A DNA stretch of 64,000 nucleotides from Pseudomonas sp. AN-1 (GCF_034057115.1 NZ_CP139195.1:3534001-3598000); one strand, 5' to 3'. Shown: positions 42,467 through 53,400, counted from the stretch's first letter. Numbers and translations are program-made. The notes: generated from the letters alone by a model not told the origin.

Positions 42467-44503
42467 TCAGCCGCGCTTGGCCACCAGGGTCAGGATGTCG
42501 TAGCTGGCCACCAGCTCGCCGTTCTGGTTGGTGACTTCCACGTCCCAGGCCACCACACCCTGCGGGGTGCCGAGGCTGGACTGCTTGCCCTGGTCGATCT
42601 TGCGCTTGCAGGTCAGGCGCGCCTGGATGGTGTCGCCGATGCCCACCGGGCTGACGAAGCGCAGGGTGTCGAGGCCGTAGTTGGCCAGCACCGGGCCGAC
42701 GCCCGGGGAGACGAACAGGCCGGCGGCCGCCGACAGCACGAAGTAGCCGTGGGCGATGCGCTTGCCGAACTGCGATTCCTTGGCGGCGATCTCGTCGAAG
42801 TGCATGTAGAAGTGATCGCCCGACAGGCAGCCGAAGTTGACCAGGTCAGCCTCGGTGACGGTGCGGCGGTGGGTCAGCAGCGACTCGCCGATCTGCAGGT
42901 CCTCGAAGTGGCGACGGAACGGGTGCACTTCGGTCTCGATGACCTTGGCGCCGCGCACGTACTCGCCGGTGATGGCGCTGAGCATGGTCGGCGAACCCTG
43001 CACCGCGGTGCGCTGCAGGTAGTGCTTGACCGCACGGATGCCGCCCAGCTCCTCGCCGCCGCCGGCGCGGCCCGGGCCGCCGTGCTTGAGCATCGGCAGC
43101 GGCGAGCCGTGGCCGGTGGACTCCTTGGCGGCCTCGGCGTCCAGCACGTGCACGCGGCCGTGCCAGGCGGCGGCTGCCGGCACCACCCGGGCGGCGACGC
43201 GCGGGTCGCGGGTCACCAGGGTGGACACCAGGCTGCCCTTGCCGCGGGCGGCCAGGGCCAGGGCCTCGTCGATCTCGGCGTAGCCCATCAGGGTGCTGAC
43301 CGGGCCGAAGGCCTCGATGTCGTGGGCGCCGCCGGCGGCGTGCGGATCGCGGCTCTTGAGCAGGGTCGGGGCGAAGAACGCGCCCTCGGCGACCTGGTCA
43401 CCGACGAACTGCGCCTCGCCGCGGAACAGCAGCTCGCTGCTGGCCAGCAGGGCGTCGACGCGGCCGGAGACGTCCTCGAACTGGTCGTGGGAGGCCAGCG
43501 CGCCCATCTTCACGCCTTCCTTGCTCGGATCGCCGACCACCACCTTGGCCAGGCGCGCGGCCAGGCGCTCGGCGACGGCGTCGATGCGGCTCTCGGGGAC
43601 GATGATGCGGCGGATCGCGGTGCACTTCTGGCCGGCCTTGACCGTCATCTCGCGGGCGACTTCCTTGACGAACAGCTCGAACTCCTCGTCGTCCGGAGTG
43701 ACGTCCGGGGCGAGGATCGCGCAGTTCAGCGAGTCGGCCTCGGCGTTGAACGGGATCGAGTTGCGGATCAGGTTGGGGTGCACGCGCAGCTTGGCGGCGG
43801 TGTCGGCCGAGCCGGTGAAGGTCACCACGTCCGGGCCTTCCAGACGGTCGAGCAGGTCGCCGGTGCTGCCGACGATCAGCTGCAGGCTACCCTCGGGCAG
43901 CAGGCCGGATTCGTGCATCAGGCGCACGCAGGCCTCGGTGACGTAGCTGGTCGCGGTGGCCGGCTTGACGATGCACGGCATGCCGGCGAGGAAGGTCGGC
44001 GCGAACTTCTCGAGCATGCCCCAGATCGGGAAGTTGAAGGCGTTGATGTGCACGGCCAGGCCGCCACGCGGCACCAGGATGTGGGTGCCGGCGAAGTGGT
44101 TCTGCTTGCCCAGCGGGATGGCCGGGCCTTCGTGGACCAGGTTGCCGGAGGGCAGCTCGCGGGTGCCCATGCTGGCGTAGGCGAACAGGGTGCCGGCGCC
44201 GCCCTCGATGTCGATCCAGCTGTCCATGCGGGTCGCACCGCTGTGGTGGCTGATCGCGTAGAGCTGCTCCTTGCGCTCCATCAGGTACTTGCCGAGCGCC
44301 TTGAGGATCTGCGCGCGGCTCTGGAAGTCCAGCTTCATCAGCGCCGGGGTGCCGCTTGTGCGGGCGAAGCTCACCGCCTCGGCGAAGTCGAGCTTGTCGG
44401 CGTGGGTGTGGGCGACGATGTGGCCGTCGATGGCGCTCTTCAGCGCCTGGGCGGCGTCGGCGCCGATCCAGCGGCCGCCGATGAAACTTTGCAGGGTGGT
44501 CAT
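42467..44503 (-). CDS. paaZ: oxepin-CoA hydrolase / 3-oxo-5,6-dehydrosuberyl-CoA semialdehyde dehydrogenase
   Basis: 678 residues, bifunctional. The N-terminal aldehyde dehydrogenase domain (about 1-520) has [10 protein letters not shown], a catalytic Cys in [11 protein letters not shown] (about 295) and a Glu in FNAEADSLN. The C-terminal MaoC-like hydratase domain (about 540-675) has [19 protein letters not shown] with the hot-dog Asp and His. It opens the oxepin ring of the phenylacetate pathway and oxidises the resulting aldehyde. Start chosen at 44503 ([10 protein letters not shown]) with a GGAGATTCCCTG ribosome site. Two strong hairpins separate it from paaE. Confidence 0.93.
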   Translation of the reverse strand: MTTLQSFIGGRWIGADAAQALKSAIDGHIVAHTHADKLDFAEAVSFARTSGTPALMKLDFQSRAQILKALGKYLMERKEQLYAISHHSGATRMDSWIDIEGGAGTLFAYASMGTRELPSGNLVHEGPAIPLGKQNHFAGTHILVPRGGLAVHINAFNFPIWGMLEKFAPTFLAGMPCIVKPATATSYVTEACVRLMHESGLLPEGSLQLIVGSTGDLLDRLEGPDVVTFTGSADTAAKLRVHPNLIRNSIPFNAEADSLNCAILAPDVTPDDEEFELFVKEVAREMTVKAGQKCTAIRRIIVPESRIDAVAERLAARLAKVVVGDPSKEGVKMGALASHDQFEDVSGRVDALLASSELLFRGEAQFVGDQVAEGAFFAPTLLKSRDPHAAGGAHDIEAFGPVSTLMGYAEIDEALALAARGKGSLVSTLVTRDPRVAARVVPAAAAWHGRVHVLDAEAAKESTGHGSPLPMLKHGGPGRAGGGEELGGIRAVKHYLQRTAVQGSPTMLSAITGEYVRGAKVIETEVHPFRRHFEDLQIGESLLTHRRTVTEADLVNFGCLSGDHFYMHFDEIAAKESQFGKRIAHGYFVLSAAAGLFVSPGVGPVLANYGLDTLRFVSPVGIGDTIQARLTCKRKIDQGKQSSLGTPQGVVAWDVEVTNQNGELVASYDILTLVAKRG

Positions 44504-44530
44504 CAGGGAATCTCCTGAAGCAAGGCAGAA

Positions 44531-44590
44531 CGGGCGGTCATGGCCGCCCGTGATTGTTCTGTCCTGCGGCGCCACGCTGGCGCCGCAGGA
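44531..44590 (-). other. two tandem hairpins between paaE and paaZ
   Basis: 13-bp perfect stem TCCTGCGGCGCCA / TGGCGCCGCAGGA (44562-44574, 44578-44590) with a 3-nt loop, then CGGGCGG-TCATGG-CCGCCCG (44531-44550). Neither has a T-run. They may set the ratio of paaABCDE to paaZ message by partial termination or by stopping 3' decay. Confidence 0.6.
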
Positions 44591-44602
44591 GTAGACGAGG
44601 GA

Positions 44603-45688
44603 TCAGAGCTGGTCGAAGTCCAGCACCACCTCGTCGCTGACCGGGAAGGCCTGGCAGGACAGCACGTAGCCGGCGGCCACCTCGTAGTCCTCCAGCGCGA
44701 AGTTGGCGTCCATCTCCACCTCGCCCTTGACCACCTTGCACTTGCAGGTCGAGCACACGCCGGCCTTGCACGAGTAGGGCAGCTCCATGCCGTGGGCGTT
44801 GCCGGCGTCGAGCAGGCTCTGGGTGTTGCGCGCCAGGTCGAAGCTCATGCTGCGGCCGTCGCTGGTCACGGTGACGTGGCTGACTGCGCCGCCGGTCCTG
44901 GCGGCGGCCTCGCGGGCGGCACGCTTCTCGGCGGCGGCGCCCGGGGTGCCGGCGGTGAACAGCTCGAAGTGGATGCGCTCGTTGATCAGGTCGTGGCGGC
45001 GCAGGGCGTCGCGCACGCACTCGGTCATCTCCACCGGGCCGCAGATGAAGGCGGCGTCGAGGTTCGGCGCGTCGACCCAGCGGGCGAACAGCGCGTCGCA
45101 CTTGGCGGCGTCGATGCGGCCGTTGTACAGGTCGATGTCCTGCTGCTCGCGGCTGAACACGAAGATCAGGTTGAGGCGGTCGAGGTACTGGTTCTTCAGG
45201 TCCTCGAGCTGCTCGCGGAAGATGGTGCTGGCGCTGGAGCGGTTGCCGTAGATCAGGGTGAAGCGGCTGTCCGGCTCGGTTTCCAGGGTGGTCTTGACGA
45301 TCGACATGATCGGCGTGATGCCGCTGCCGGCGGCCACTGCCAGGTAGTTGCCGGCGCGCGCCGGATCCAGCGGGATGGAGAAGTGGCCGGCCGGCGGCAT
45401 CACTTCCAGGGTCTGCCCGGCCTTGAGCTGGTCGTTGGCGAAGTTGGAGAACAGGCCGCCGTCCACGCGCTTGATCGCCACGCGCAGGTCGTCCTCGCTC
45501 ACCGCGCTGCAGATCGAGTAGGTGCGGCGCACTTCCTCGCCGTCGATCTGGGTGCGCATCACCAGGTGCTGGCCCTGGGTGTAGTGGAAGCTGTCCCTGA
45601 GCTCGGCGGGCACGGTGAAGGCCACGGACACCGTGTCGCGGGTTTCCGGGCGCACTTCGCGGATGGTCAGCGTATGGAACTTGCTCAT
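44603..45688 (-). CDS. paaE: phenylacetyl-CoA 1,2-epoxidase reductase subunit
   Basis: 361 residues. FAD domain with RRTYSICS (about 52-59), NAD domain with AAGSGITPIMS (about 121) and CGPVEMT (about 213), and a C-terminal ferredoxin domain with Cys in SCKAGVCSTCKC (about 302-313) plus LSCQAFP. It passes electrons from NADPH to the PaaAC di-iron oxygenase. The leader AATAACAA (45690-45697) touching the start codon is a possible Crc/Hfq site. Part of paaABCDE on the minus strand. Confidence 0.94.
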   Translation of the reverse strand: MSKFHTLTIREVRPETRDTVSVAFTVPAELRDSFHYTQGQHLVMRTQIDGEEVRRTYSICSAVSEDDLRVAIKRVDGGLFSNFANDQLKAGQTLEVMPPAGHFSIPLDPARAGNYLAVAAGSGITPIMSIVKTTLETEPDSRFTLIYGNRSSASTIFREQLEDLKNQYLDRLNLIFVFSREQQDIDLYNGRIDAAKCDALFARWVDAPNLDAAFICGPVEMTECVRDALRRHDLINERIHFELFTAGTPGAAAEKRAAREAAARTGGAVSHVTVTSDGRSMSFDLARNTQSLLDAGNAHGMELPYSCKAGVCSTCKCKVVKGEVEMDANFALEDYEVAAGYVLSCQAFPVSDEVVLDFDQL

Positions 45689-45689
45689 C

Positions 45690-45697
45690 TTGTTATT
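45690..45697 (-). promoter_or_regulatory. possible Crc/Hfq CA motif before paaE
   Basis: On the minus strand AATAACAA, between the GGAG ribosome site and ATG, fits AAnAAnAA. Confidence 0.4.
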
Positions 45698-45731
45698 CTC
45701 CAGGCCCGCGTCGCGGCGGTGGGCGAGCCGT

Positions 45732-46331
45732 TCAGATGCACTTGAAATAGTCGAAGGGCTCCAGGCAGGAGCGGCAACGGTACAGGGCCTTGCAGGCGGT
45801 GGACCCGAACTGGCTGACCACCTCGGTGTCGTGGCTGCCGCAGTGCGGGCAGCTGATCTCGTCCTTCTCGCCGAGCAGGCTGCGCTTGCTGGTGCTGCCG
45901 GACGGCGGGGCGATGCCGAAGGCGCGCAGGCGCTCGCGGCCCTGCTCGCTGATCCAGTCGGTGGTCCAGGCCGGCGCCAGGCGGCGCTCGATGCGCGGGG
46001 CGCGGAAGCCGGCGCGCTCCAGGGCCTTGCTCACCTCGCTCTCGATCAGCTCGGTGGCCGGGCAGCCGGAGTAGGTCGGCGTCACGGCCACCTGCAGGTG
46101 GCCGTCGACCCAGGCGACGTCGCGGATGATGCCGAGGTCGATCACGCTGACCACCGGCACCTCCGGGTCCATCACCTGCTCCAGCACCTGCCAGGCGCGC
46201 GGCAGGTCGGACTCGTCCGCCTCGCGGGCGCCGCCGTCGGAGGCGATCAGCCCGGAGGGCTGATCGCTGCTGCCCATGCCGGCGACGGGGCTGCCGCCGA
46301 ACAGGGCGTCGAGCTCGGAATCTTTGCTCAT
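45732..46331 (-). CDS. paaD: phenylacetyl-CoA epoxidase assembly protein PaaD
   Basis: 199 residues. A MIP18/DUF59-type domain (VMDPEVPVVSVIDLGII, about 53-69; TPTYSGCPATELIE, about 83) and a C-terminal zinc ribbon CPHC...CRSC (about 160-190). PaaD is thought to help iron-cluster or di-iron assembly of the epoxidase. The N-terminal 40 residues are a longer, less conserved lead (MSKDSELDALFGG) than in most PaaD; a later start is possible, but no better ribosome site was seen. Thirty-four bp after paaC. Confidence 0.88.
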   Translation of the reverse strand: MSKDSELDALFGGSPVAGMGSSDQPSGLIASDGGAREADESDLPRAWQVLEQVMDPEVPVVSVIDLGIIRDVAWVDGHLQVAVTPTYSGCPATELIESEVSKALERAGFRAPRIERRLAPAWTTDWISEQGRERLRAFGIAPPSGSTSKRSLLGEKDEISCPHCGSHDTEVVSQFGSTACKALYRCRSCLEPFDYFKCI

Positions 46332-46365
46332 GGCTCCTCCGCGGATCGTCGGTTGCGGACCGGGC

Positions 46366-47130
46366 TTACCAGGTCGCACCCGGGTAGGCGCGCTGCAGGA
46401 ACTGCATCTCCGCCAGCAGGATGCCCAGGTGCTCGGTGTGCAGGCCGCGCTTGCCGTCCAGGTAGAAGTAGCTGGCCGGCTGCGGCACCGGCAGGCTGGC
46501 GGCGCCGAACACCTGCTCGACGGTGGCCTGCCAGGCGCTCGCCACGGCCTCGGCGTCGGCGGCGATGCCGGCGGTGGCCAGGCGCTGCTGGATCTCGTCG
46601 CCGGCCAGCAGGTCGCCGGTGAAGCGCCACAGCTCGTCGATGGCGGCGAGCATGCGCTGGCGGCTTTCCTCGGTGCCGTCGCCCAGGCGCTCGACCCACT
46701 CGCCGGAGCGGCGCAGGTGGTAGGTCGCTTCCTTGAGGGCCTTGGCGGCGATGGCGGCGATGCGCTCGTCCTTGGAGGCGGACAGCGCCTGCAGGGTGTG
46801 CAGGTGCCAGGCGTCGAACAGGAACAGCTTGGCGGTGGTCACCGCGTAGTCGCCGTTGGGCTGCTCGACCAGCAGGGTGTTGCGGAAGTCGCGCTCGTCG
46901 CGGGTGAAGGCCAGCTGGTCGGCGTCGCGACCATCGGCCAGCAGCTCGGCGGCGTACTCGTACCAGTTGCGCGCCTGACCGACCAGGTCGAGGGCGACGT
47001 TCATCAGCGCCATTTCCTCTTCCAGGGCCGGCGCGTGGCCGCACCACTCGCACAGGCGCTGGCCGTTGATCATGGCGTTGTCGCCGAGGCGCAGCAGGTA
47101 TTCGATCAGGTCGTTCTTGTTGTCAGTCAT
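46366..47130 (-). CDS. paaC: phenylacetyl-CoA epoxidase structural subunit PaaC
   Basis: 254 residues, ferritin-like helical protein that forms the heterodimer with catalytic PaaA but has no full di-iron site. Start chosen at 47130 (MTDNKNDLIEYLLRLGDNAM); a five-residue longer frame exists. The pattern LGDNAMINGQRLCEW and IAAKALKEATYHLRRSGEWVERLGDGTEES is characteristic. 11 bp after paaB. Confidence 0.92.
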   Translation of the reverse strand: MTDNKNDLIEYLLRLGDNAMINGQRLCEWCGHAPALEEEMALMNVALDLVGQARNWYEYAAELLADGRDADQLAFTRDERDFRNTLLVEQPNGDYAVTTAKLFLFDAWHLHTLQALSASKDERIAAIAAKALKEATYHLRRSGEWVERLGDGTEESRQRMLAAIDELWRFTGDLLAGDEIQQRLATAGIAADAEAVASAWQATVEQVFGAASLPVPQPASYFYLDGKRGLHTEHLGILLAEMQFLQRAYPGATW

Positions 47131-47141
47131 GACCGGCTTCC

Positions 47142-47423
47142 TCACATGTGACCGACTTCGTCGGGCAGCTCGTAGAAGCTGGCGTGACGATAGACCTTGT
47201 CCTGGGACGGGTCGAAGAACGGCTCTTTCTCGTCGCCGGCGGTGGCGGTGATCTGCGCCGAGGGCACGACCCAGATGCTCACGCCTTCGTTGCGGCGGGT
47301 GTACAGGTCGCGGGCGCTCTCCAGGGCCATGTTGGCATCGGCGGCGTGCACGCTGCCGACGTGCTTGTGGTTCAGGCCGTGCTTGGAGCGGACGAAGACT
47401 TCAAAAAGGATCCATTCGGACAT
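47142..47423 (-). CDS. paaB: phenylacetyl-CoA epoxidase subunit PaaB
   Basis: 93 residues, the normal PaaB length. MSEWILFEVFVRSKHGLNHKHVGS-type N-terminus (seen as WILFEVFVRSKHG) and DLYTRRNEGVSIWVVP. PaaB bridges PaaAC heterodimers in the epoxidase complex. Lies 27 bp after paaA. Confidence 0.94.
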   Translation of the reverse strand: MSEWILFEVFVRSKHGLNHKHVGSVHAADANMALESARDLYTRRNEGVSIWVVPSAQITATAGDEKEPFFDPSQDKVYRHASFYELPDEVGHM

Positions 47424-47450
47424 GGCGGGGTTCTCCGATTCAGGCGCCGA

Positions 47451-48443
47451 TCAGGCAGCGTTTTGTTTTTGTTGGCGTTTGGCGGCGTGGGCGACGGCGG
47501 CTTCGCGGACCCACTTGCCATCCTCGAGCGCCTTGCGGCGGGTGGCGATGCGTTCGCGGTTGCACGGGCCGTTGCCCTTGAGCACGTCGTAGAACTCCTG
47601 CCAGTTGATCTGGCCGAAGTCGTAGTGGCCGCGCTCCTCGTTCCACTTGAGGTCCGGGTCGGGAGCGGTGCAGCCGAGGAATTCGAGTTGCGGCACGGTC
47701 TGGTCGATGAAGCGCTGGCGCAGGTCGTCGTTGCTCATGCGCTTGATCTTCCAGGCCATCGACTGGGCGCTGTTCGGCGAGTCGGCGTCGCTCGGGCCGA
47801 ACATCATCAGCGCCGGCCACCACAGGCGGTTGATGGCGTCCTGGACCATGTCCTTCTGGGCCTGGTTGCCGTGGCGCATCATGGTCAGGAGGATTTCGTA
47901 GCCCTGGCGCTGGTGGAAGCTCTCTTCCTTGCAGATGCGGATCATCGCGCGCGAGTAGGGGCCGTAGCTGGTGCGCTGCAGCACCACCTGGTTGACGATG
48001 GCGGCGCCGTCGACCAGCCAGCCCACCGCACCCATGTCGGCCCAGTTCAGGGTCGGGTAGTTGAAGATGCTCGAGTACTTGGCCTTGCCGGCGTGCAGCT
48101 TGTCGATCTCCTCGTCGCGGTCGGCGCCGAGGGTCTCCATGGCGCTGTACAGGTACATGCCGTGGCCGGCCTCGTCCTGGATCTTGGCCATCAGCTGCAG
48201 CTTGCGCTTGAGGGTCGGCGCGCGGGTGACCCAGTTGCCTTCCGGCAGCATGCCGACGATTTCCGAGTGGGCGTGCTGGGAGATCTGGCGGATCAGGGTC
48301 TGGCGATAGGCGTCCGGCATCCAGTTCTTCGGCTCGATCTTGATCTCGGCATCGATGCGTTCCTGGAAGGCGCGCTCCTCGGGAGTCATCTCCTCGAGGC
48401 TCTTGACGCGCTTGACTCCGGTTTCGACGAGTTGTGCGTACAT
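47451..48443 (-). CDS. paaA: phenylacetyl-CoA 1,2-epoxidase catalytic subunit
   Basis: 330 residues. The di-iron ligands are expected in the pattern with QDEAGHGMY (about 116-124) and [13 protein letters not shown] (about 200-212), both present. It forms the ring 1,2-epoxide of phenylacetyl-CoA with PaaB, C and E. Start chosen at 48443 ([13 protein letters not shown]); the open frame upstream to 48608 runs into the promoter. The ribosome region CTGGAGAAAACAAGAAAATG contains AACAAGAA, a Crc/Hfq-like motif. First gene of the paaABCDE unit. Confidence 0.95.
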   Translation of the reverse strand: MYAQLVETGVKRVKSLEEMTPEERAFQERIDAEIKIEPKNWMPDAYRQTLIRQISQHAHSEIVGMLPEGNWVTRAPTLKRKLQLMAKIQDEAGHGMYLYSAMETLGADRDEEIDKLHAGKAKYSSIFNYPTLNWADMGAVGWLVDGAAIVNQVVLQRTSYGPYSRAMIRICKEESFHQRQGYEILLTMMRHGNQAQKDMVQDAINRLWWPALMMFGPSDADSPNSAQSMAWKIKRMSNDDLRQRFIDQTVPQLEFLGCTAPDPDLKWNEERGHYDFGQINWQEFYDVLKGNGPCNRERIATRRKALEDGKWVREAAVAHAAKRQQKQNAA

Positions 48444-48444
48444 T

Positions 48445-48452
48445 TTCTTGTT
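48445..48452 (-). promoter_or_regulatory. possible Crc/Hfq CA motif before paaA
   Basis: AACAAGAA (minus strand) directly between the GGAG and the start codon fits AAnAAnAA. This is a strategic site for catabolite repression of the epoxidase. Confidence 0.5.
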
Positions 48453-48506
48453 TTCTCCAGCCGGGGTTGCAGGCAGGGCAGGGCCTGGGCGTTGAGTATT
48501 TTTATA

Positions 48507-48520
48507 TGATACACAAATCA
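48507..48520 (-). promoter_or_regulatory. candidate paa regulator site upstream of paaA
   Basis: Dyad TGAT-ACACAA-ATCA about 64 bp before the paaA start. The half TGATACA recurs upstream of paaF and paaN, so a common paa regulator (for example PaaX-like) may bind here. No regulator gene of the PaaX type is in the window. Confidence 0.5.
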
Positions 48521-48599
48521 CATGCAAGAAAATATTTTCAGTGTCGCTTTGTGCGTTTTGGCGATGAGTGGAGGGGTTTTCAGAGCCGCTGAGCCTGAT

Positions 48600-48695
48600 G
48601 GCTCCCACGCTCCGGCGTGGGAGCCCGGGACGGGACGCTCCGCGTCCCTGGGCGCTGGAGCGCCCGTGGCGGCATGCCCACGCAGAGCGTGGGCA
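48600..48695. repeat. cluster of four hairpins, Pseudomonas-type intergenic repeat
   Basis: Four consecutive inverted repeats: GGCTCCCACGC/GCGTGGGAGCC (48600-48625), GGGACGC/GCGTCCC (48632-48648), GGGCGC/GCGCCC (48650-48665) and TGCCCACGC/GCGTGGGCA (48675-48695). Such TCCCACGC-type palindromes are frequent extragenic repeats in Pseudomonas. It fills the interval between the paaK terminator and the paaA promoter. Confidence 0.7.
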
Positions 48696-48724
48696 CGATC
48701 GGTGCAGCGGGCTTCCAGCAGGCG

Positions 48725-48750
48725 AAAAAAAGCCCCGCCGAAGCGGGGCT
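48725..48750 (-). terminator. intrinsic terminator after paaK
   Basis: On the minus strand AGCCCCGC-TTCG-GCGGGGCT followed by seven T (complement of AAAAAAA at 48725-48731). It ends the paaFGHIJK transcript before the paaA promoter region. Confidence 0.88.
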
Positions 48751-48765
48751 CTGGGGTGTTGCGGA

Positions 48766-50091
48766 TCAGGCGCTCTTGCGCTTGTCGTAGACGTGGCAGG
48801 CCTTGCCTTCCGAGCGCTTGAGGGCGAACGGCGCCTTGAGCTCGATGCGCGTGCTGATGCCGACGCTGCTCTTGATGTGGTGGGCCAGCTCGCGGCTCAC
48901 CGCGCTGCGCTCGGCGTCGCCCAGCTGCTCGAACTCGGGCTTGAGCTCGACGTGCACGTCCATGCCGTCGAGGTTGCCGTTGCGATACACGTGCAGCTCG
49001 TACTGGGCGGAAAGCTGTTTGACTTTCAGCACCTGCTCCTCGATCTGGGTCGGGAACACGTTGACGCCGCGGATGATCAGCATGTCGTCGCTGCGCCCGG
49101 TGATCTTGTCGATGCGGCGCATGGCACGGGTGGTGCCCGGCAGCAGGCGGGTCAGGTCACGGGTGCGGTAGCGGATCATCGGCAGCGCTTCCTTGGACAG
49201 CGAGGTGAACACCAGCTCGCCCATCTGGCCGTCCGGCAGCACCTCGCCGGTCACCGGGTCGATGATCTCCGGGTAGAAGTGGTCTTCCCAGATGGTCGGA
49301 CCGTCCTTGCAGTCGGCGCACTCCATGGCCACGCCCGGGCCCATCACCTCGGACAGGCCGTAGATGTCCATGGCCTGGATGCCCAGGCGGCTCTCCAGCT
49401 CGCCGCGCAGCTGGCCGGTCCACGGCTCGGCGCCGAAGATGCCCAGGCGCAGCGCCAGCTTGTGCGGGTCGATGCCCTGGCGCTCCAGCTCGTCGGCGAT
49501 GTTCAGCATGTACGACGGGGTGACCATGATGATGTCCGGCTGGAAGTCCTTGATCAGCTGGACCTGCTTCTCGGTCTGGCCGCCGGACATCGGGATCACC
49601 GTGCAGCCCAGGCGCTCGGCGCCGTAGTGGGCGCCCAGGCCGCCGGTGAACAGGCCGTAGCCGTAGGCGACGTGGATGCGGTCGCCCGGACGGCCGCCGG
49701 CAGCGCGGATCGAGCGCGCCACCAGGTTGGCCCAGGTGTCGATGTCGTTGGCGGTGTAGCCGACCACGGTGGGCTGGCCGGTGGTGCCGCTGGAGGCGTG
49801 GATGCGCGACACCTGTTCCATCGGCACGGCGAACATGCCGAACGGATAGTTCTCGCGCAGATCCGACTTGCCGGTGAAGGGGAACTTGGCCAGGTCGGCC
49901 AGCGACTTCAGGTCGCTCGGGTGCACGCCGAGGGCGTCGAACTTCTGGCGGTACACCGGCACGTTGTCGTAGGCGTGCTGCAGGGTCCAGCGCAGGCGCT
50001 CGAGCTGGTGAGCGCGCAGGTGGTCGAGGCTGGCGGTTTCCATCGGGTCGATGATGGCGGTGTGCGCAGAGGCATTGTGCATGGCGTTCAT
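48766..50091 (-). CDS. paaK: phenylacetate-CoA ligase
   Basis: 441 residues, adenylate-forming ligase. P-loop [14 protein letters not shown] (about 99-112), ATP/Mg region [10 protein letters not shown] (about 240) and the C-terminal hinge with [15 protein letters not shown]. It activates phenylacetate to phenylacetyl-CoA, the first step of the paa pathway. Here it sits last in paaFGHIJK, with an upstream gap of 122 bp to paaJ that includes an AAGAACAA motif, and it is followed by a terminator. Confidence 0.95.
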   Translation of the reverse strand: MNAMHNASAHTAIIDPMETASLDHLRAHQLERLRWTLQHAYDNVPVYRQKFDALGVHPSDLKSLADLAKFPFTGKSDLRENYPFGMFAVPMEQVSRIHASSGTTGQPTVVGYTANDIDTWANLVARSIRAAGGRPGDRIHVAYGYGLFTGGLGAHYGAERLGCTVIPMSGGQTEKQVQLIKDFQPDIIMVTPSYMLNIADELERQGIDPHKLALRLGIFGAEPWTGQLRGELESRLGIQAMDIYGLSEVMGPGVAMECADCKDGPTIWEDHFYPEIIDPVTGEVLPDGQMGELVFTSLSKEALPMIRYRTRDLTRLLPGTTRAMRRIDKITGRSDDMLIIRGVNVFPTQIEEQVLKVKQLSAQYELHVYRNGNLDGMDVHVELKPEFEQLGDAERSAVSRELAHHIKSSVGISTRIELKAPFALKRSEGKACHVYDKRKSA

Positions 50092-50102
50092 GGCGTCTCT
50101 CT

Positions 50103-50110
50103 TTGTTCTT
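50103..50110 (-). promoter_or_regulatory. possible Crc/Hfq CA motif before paaK
   Basis: AAGAACAA on the minus strand, followed by AGAGAGACGCC and the paaK start, fits AAnAAnAA and overlaps the ribosome-binding region. Confidence 0.5.
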
Positions 50111-50213
50111 GTGTGGAGCCACGGGCGACTGGCGAGGCCGCCCGTTCTTCTTGTTATTGCGAATCGTCGATCAGCGTAGCGCGCTCACGGGGCGGGGCGC
50201 GCTGCGCCGGGTA

Positions 50214-51415
<1,202 letters not shown>

Positions 51416-51419
<4 letters not shown>

Positions 51420-51889
51420 GCCTGGTTCTCCTGCTGGCGGACGGTGCCGCGGATCTTGTAGGACTTGCCGTGGAACACGGCGATCAGCTGGCCGTGCTGG
51501 TTCTCGATGCGCACGTCGTAGTTGCCGGTGCGGCCGCTGCGGCTGACCTGGGTGGCGCGTGCGGTGAGCACGTCGCCGAGGCGGCCGGGGGCGATGTAGT
51601 CGATGCTGCAGCCGAGCGCCACGCAGGCGTCGTCGTAGCTGTTGCAGGCGTAGGCGAACGCCGAGTCGGCGAGGGTGAACAGGTAGCCGCCGTGGCAGCT
51701 GTTGTGACCCTGGATCATGATCTCGCTGACGGTCATCTGCAGGTCGGCCTCGCCCGGCGCCATGCGCAGCACCTCGATGCCGAGGTGGCGCACGGCCAGG
51801 TCGCGCTCGTACATGGCGGCGGCGCAGGCCTCGGCCAGTTCCTGCGGCGGCAGCTGGCCGTTGTCGTCGTTATGAAGATGCTCAGCCAT
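51416..51889 (-). CDS. paaI: hydroxyphenylacetyl-CoA thioesterase PaaI
   Basis: 157 residues, hot-dog fold. QGHNSCHGGYLFTLADSAF (about 61-79) carries the catalytic Asp and the HGG motif. PaaI clears dead-end hydroxylated or ring-opened CoA esters so that CoA is not trapped. It overlaps paaJ by 4 bp and paaH by 8 bp, so the three are translationally coupled. Confidence 0.92.
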
Positions 51890-53399
51890 GGAAACGCTCC
51901 CCGGCGCAGTGCAGGCGGCGCAGCAGCAGGGACGGGCGGTAGCGGTCCTCGCCGTAGCTGCGCTGCAGGTTGTCGAGCACGCTCAGCACGGTGCCCACGC
52001 CGATGGCGTCGGCCCAGGCCAGCGGGCCCTTCGGATAGTTGACCCCGGCGCACATGGCCAGGTCGATGTCGGCGGCAGTGCCGACGCCCTGCAGCACGGC
52101 GTCGGCGGCCTCGTTGGCGAGCATCGCCACGGTGCGCAGCACCACCAGCGCCGGACTGTCGGTCACTTCGGTGACTTCGAGGCCGGCGGCCTGCAGCAGG
52201 CCGGCGACCGCTTCGCGGGCGGCACTGTCGCTGCCGGCGGCGAAGGCCACGGCCAGGCGGGTCGCCTTGGCGTAGTCGAGGGCCAGGTCGAACACGGCCA
52301 GGTTGCGCAGGCCCTCGTCGCGGGCGCGCTCGGCGGCCAGGCGGCCGTCGCTGAGCGCCAGCACCGCTTCGCCGACACGGATCAGGCCGGCGCCGTCGCG
52401 GCGGACGATTTGCACGCCGCAGGTTTCGATGCGCTCGATCAGCGCGCTGGCCGGGCCGAGGTCGCCTTCCACCACCACGCACTCGGGCCTGGCGGCGGCC
52501 GGCAGGCTCTGCGGAGCCGGACGCTCGGCGCCTTCGGCGTAGTCGTAGAAGCCGCGGCCGCTCTTGCGGCCGAAGCGGCCGGCGTCGACCAGCTCCTTCT
52601 GGATCAGCGAGGGCTGGAAGCGGAAGTCGCCGTAGTAGGCGTCGAACACCGAGCAGGTCACCGCGTAGTTGACGTCGTGGCCGATCAGGTCGGTCAGCTC
52701 GAAGGCGCCCATGCGGAAGCCGCCGGCGTCGCGCAGCAGGGCGTCGAGGCTGGCGCAGTCGCCTGCGCCTTCCTGCAGCAGGCGCAGGCTCTCGGCGTAG
52801 AACGGCCGGGCCACGCGGTTGACGATAAAGCCCGGCGTCGATTTGGTATGCACCGGCTTCTTGCCCCAGGCCCTGGCGGTGGCGTACAGGCAGTCGACCA
52901 CTGCCTTGTCGCTGGCCAGGCCGGCGACGATCTCCACCAGCGCCATCACCGGCGCCGGGTTGAAGAAGTGCAGGCCGGCGACGCGCTCGGGGCGCTTGAG
53001 GGTGGCGGCCAGCGAGGTGATCGACAGCGAGGAGGTGTTGCTGGCGAGGATGCAGGCGTCGCCGCAGATCGCTTCCAGCTGTGCGAACAGGCCGCGCTTG
53101 ACCTCCAGGTTCTCGACGATGGCCTCGACCACCAGAGCGCTGCCTTCGAGATCTTCCAGGCGGGCGGCCGGGGTCAGGCGGGCGACCACGGTGTCGCGCT
53201 CGGCGGCGTCCAGCTTGCCGGCGTCGACGCGCTTGCCGAGCTGCTTGGCGATGCCGGCGATGGCCTGGGCGGCGGCGCCTTCGCGGGTGTCGAACAGGGC
53301 GACCGGATGGCCGGCCTGGGCGGCCACCTGGGCGATGCCGGCGCCCATGGCGCCGGCGCCGATCACCGCGACGGCGGCGTCTTTATTCAGTGCGGTCAT
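51882..53399 (-). CDS. paaH: 3-hydroxyadipyl-CoA dehydrogenase
   Basis: 505 residues. NAD-binding IGAGAMGAGIAQ (about 13-24), catalytic ASNTSSLSIT and LHFFNPAPVMALVE (about 120-150), then two 3-hydroxyacyl-CoA dehydrogenase C-terminal domains, the second from about 395 (LRTVAMLANEAADA). The doubled C-terminus explains the length. It oxidises 3-hydroxyadipyl-CoA to 3-oxoadipyl-CoA. One bp separates it from paaG. Confidence 0.93.
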   Translation of the reverse strand: MTALNKDAAVAVIGAGAMGAGIAQVAAQAGHPVALFDTREGAAAQAIAGIAKQLGKRVDAGKLDAAERDTVVARLTPAARLEDLEGSALVVEAIVENLEVKRGLFAQLEAICGDACILASNTSSLSITSLAATLKRPERVAGLHFFNPAPVMALVEIVAGLASDKAVVDCLYATARAWGKKPVHTKSTPGFIVNRVARPFYAESLRLLQEGAGDCASLDALLRDAGGFRMGAFELTDLIGHDVNYAVTCSVFDAYYGDFRFQPSLIQKELVDAGRFGRKSGRGFYDYAEGAERPAPQSLPAAARPECVVVEGDLGPASALIERIETCGVQIVRRDGAGLIRVGEAVLALSDGRLAAERARDEGLRNLAVFDLALDYAKATRLAVAFAAGSDSAAREAVAGLLQAAGLEVTEVTDSPALVVLRTVAMLANEAADAVLQGVGTAADIDLAMCAGVNYPKGPLAWADAIGVGTVLSVLDNLQRSYGEDRYRPSLLLRRLHCAGERFHG

Positions 53400-53400
53400 T

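Noticed and set aside
48600-48695. CRISPR-like repeat array
   Set aside because: The four palindromes differ in sequence and spacing; there are no equal repeats with unique spacers and no cas genes.
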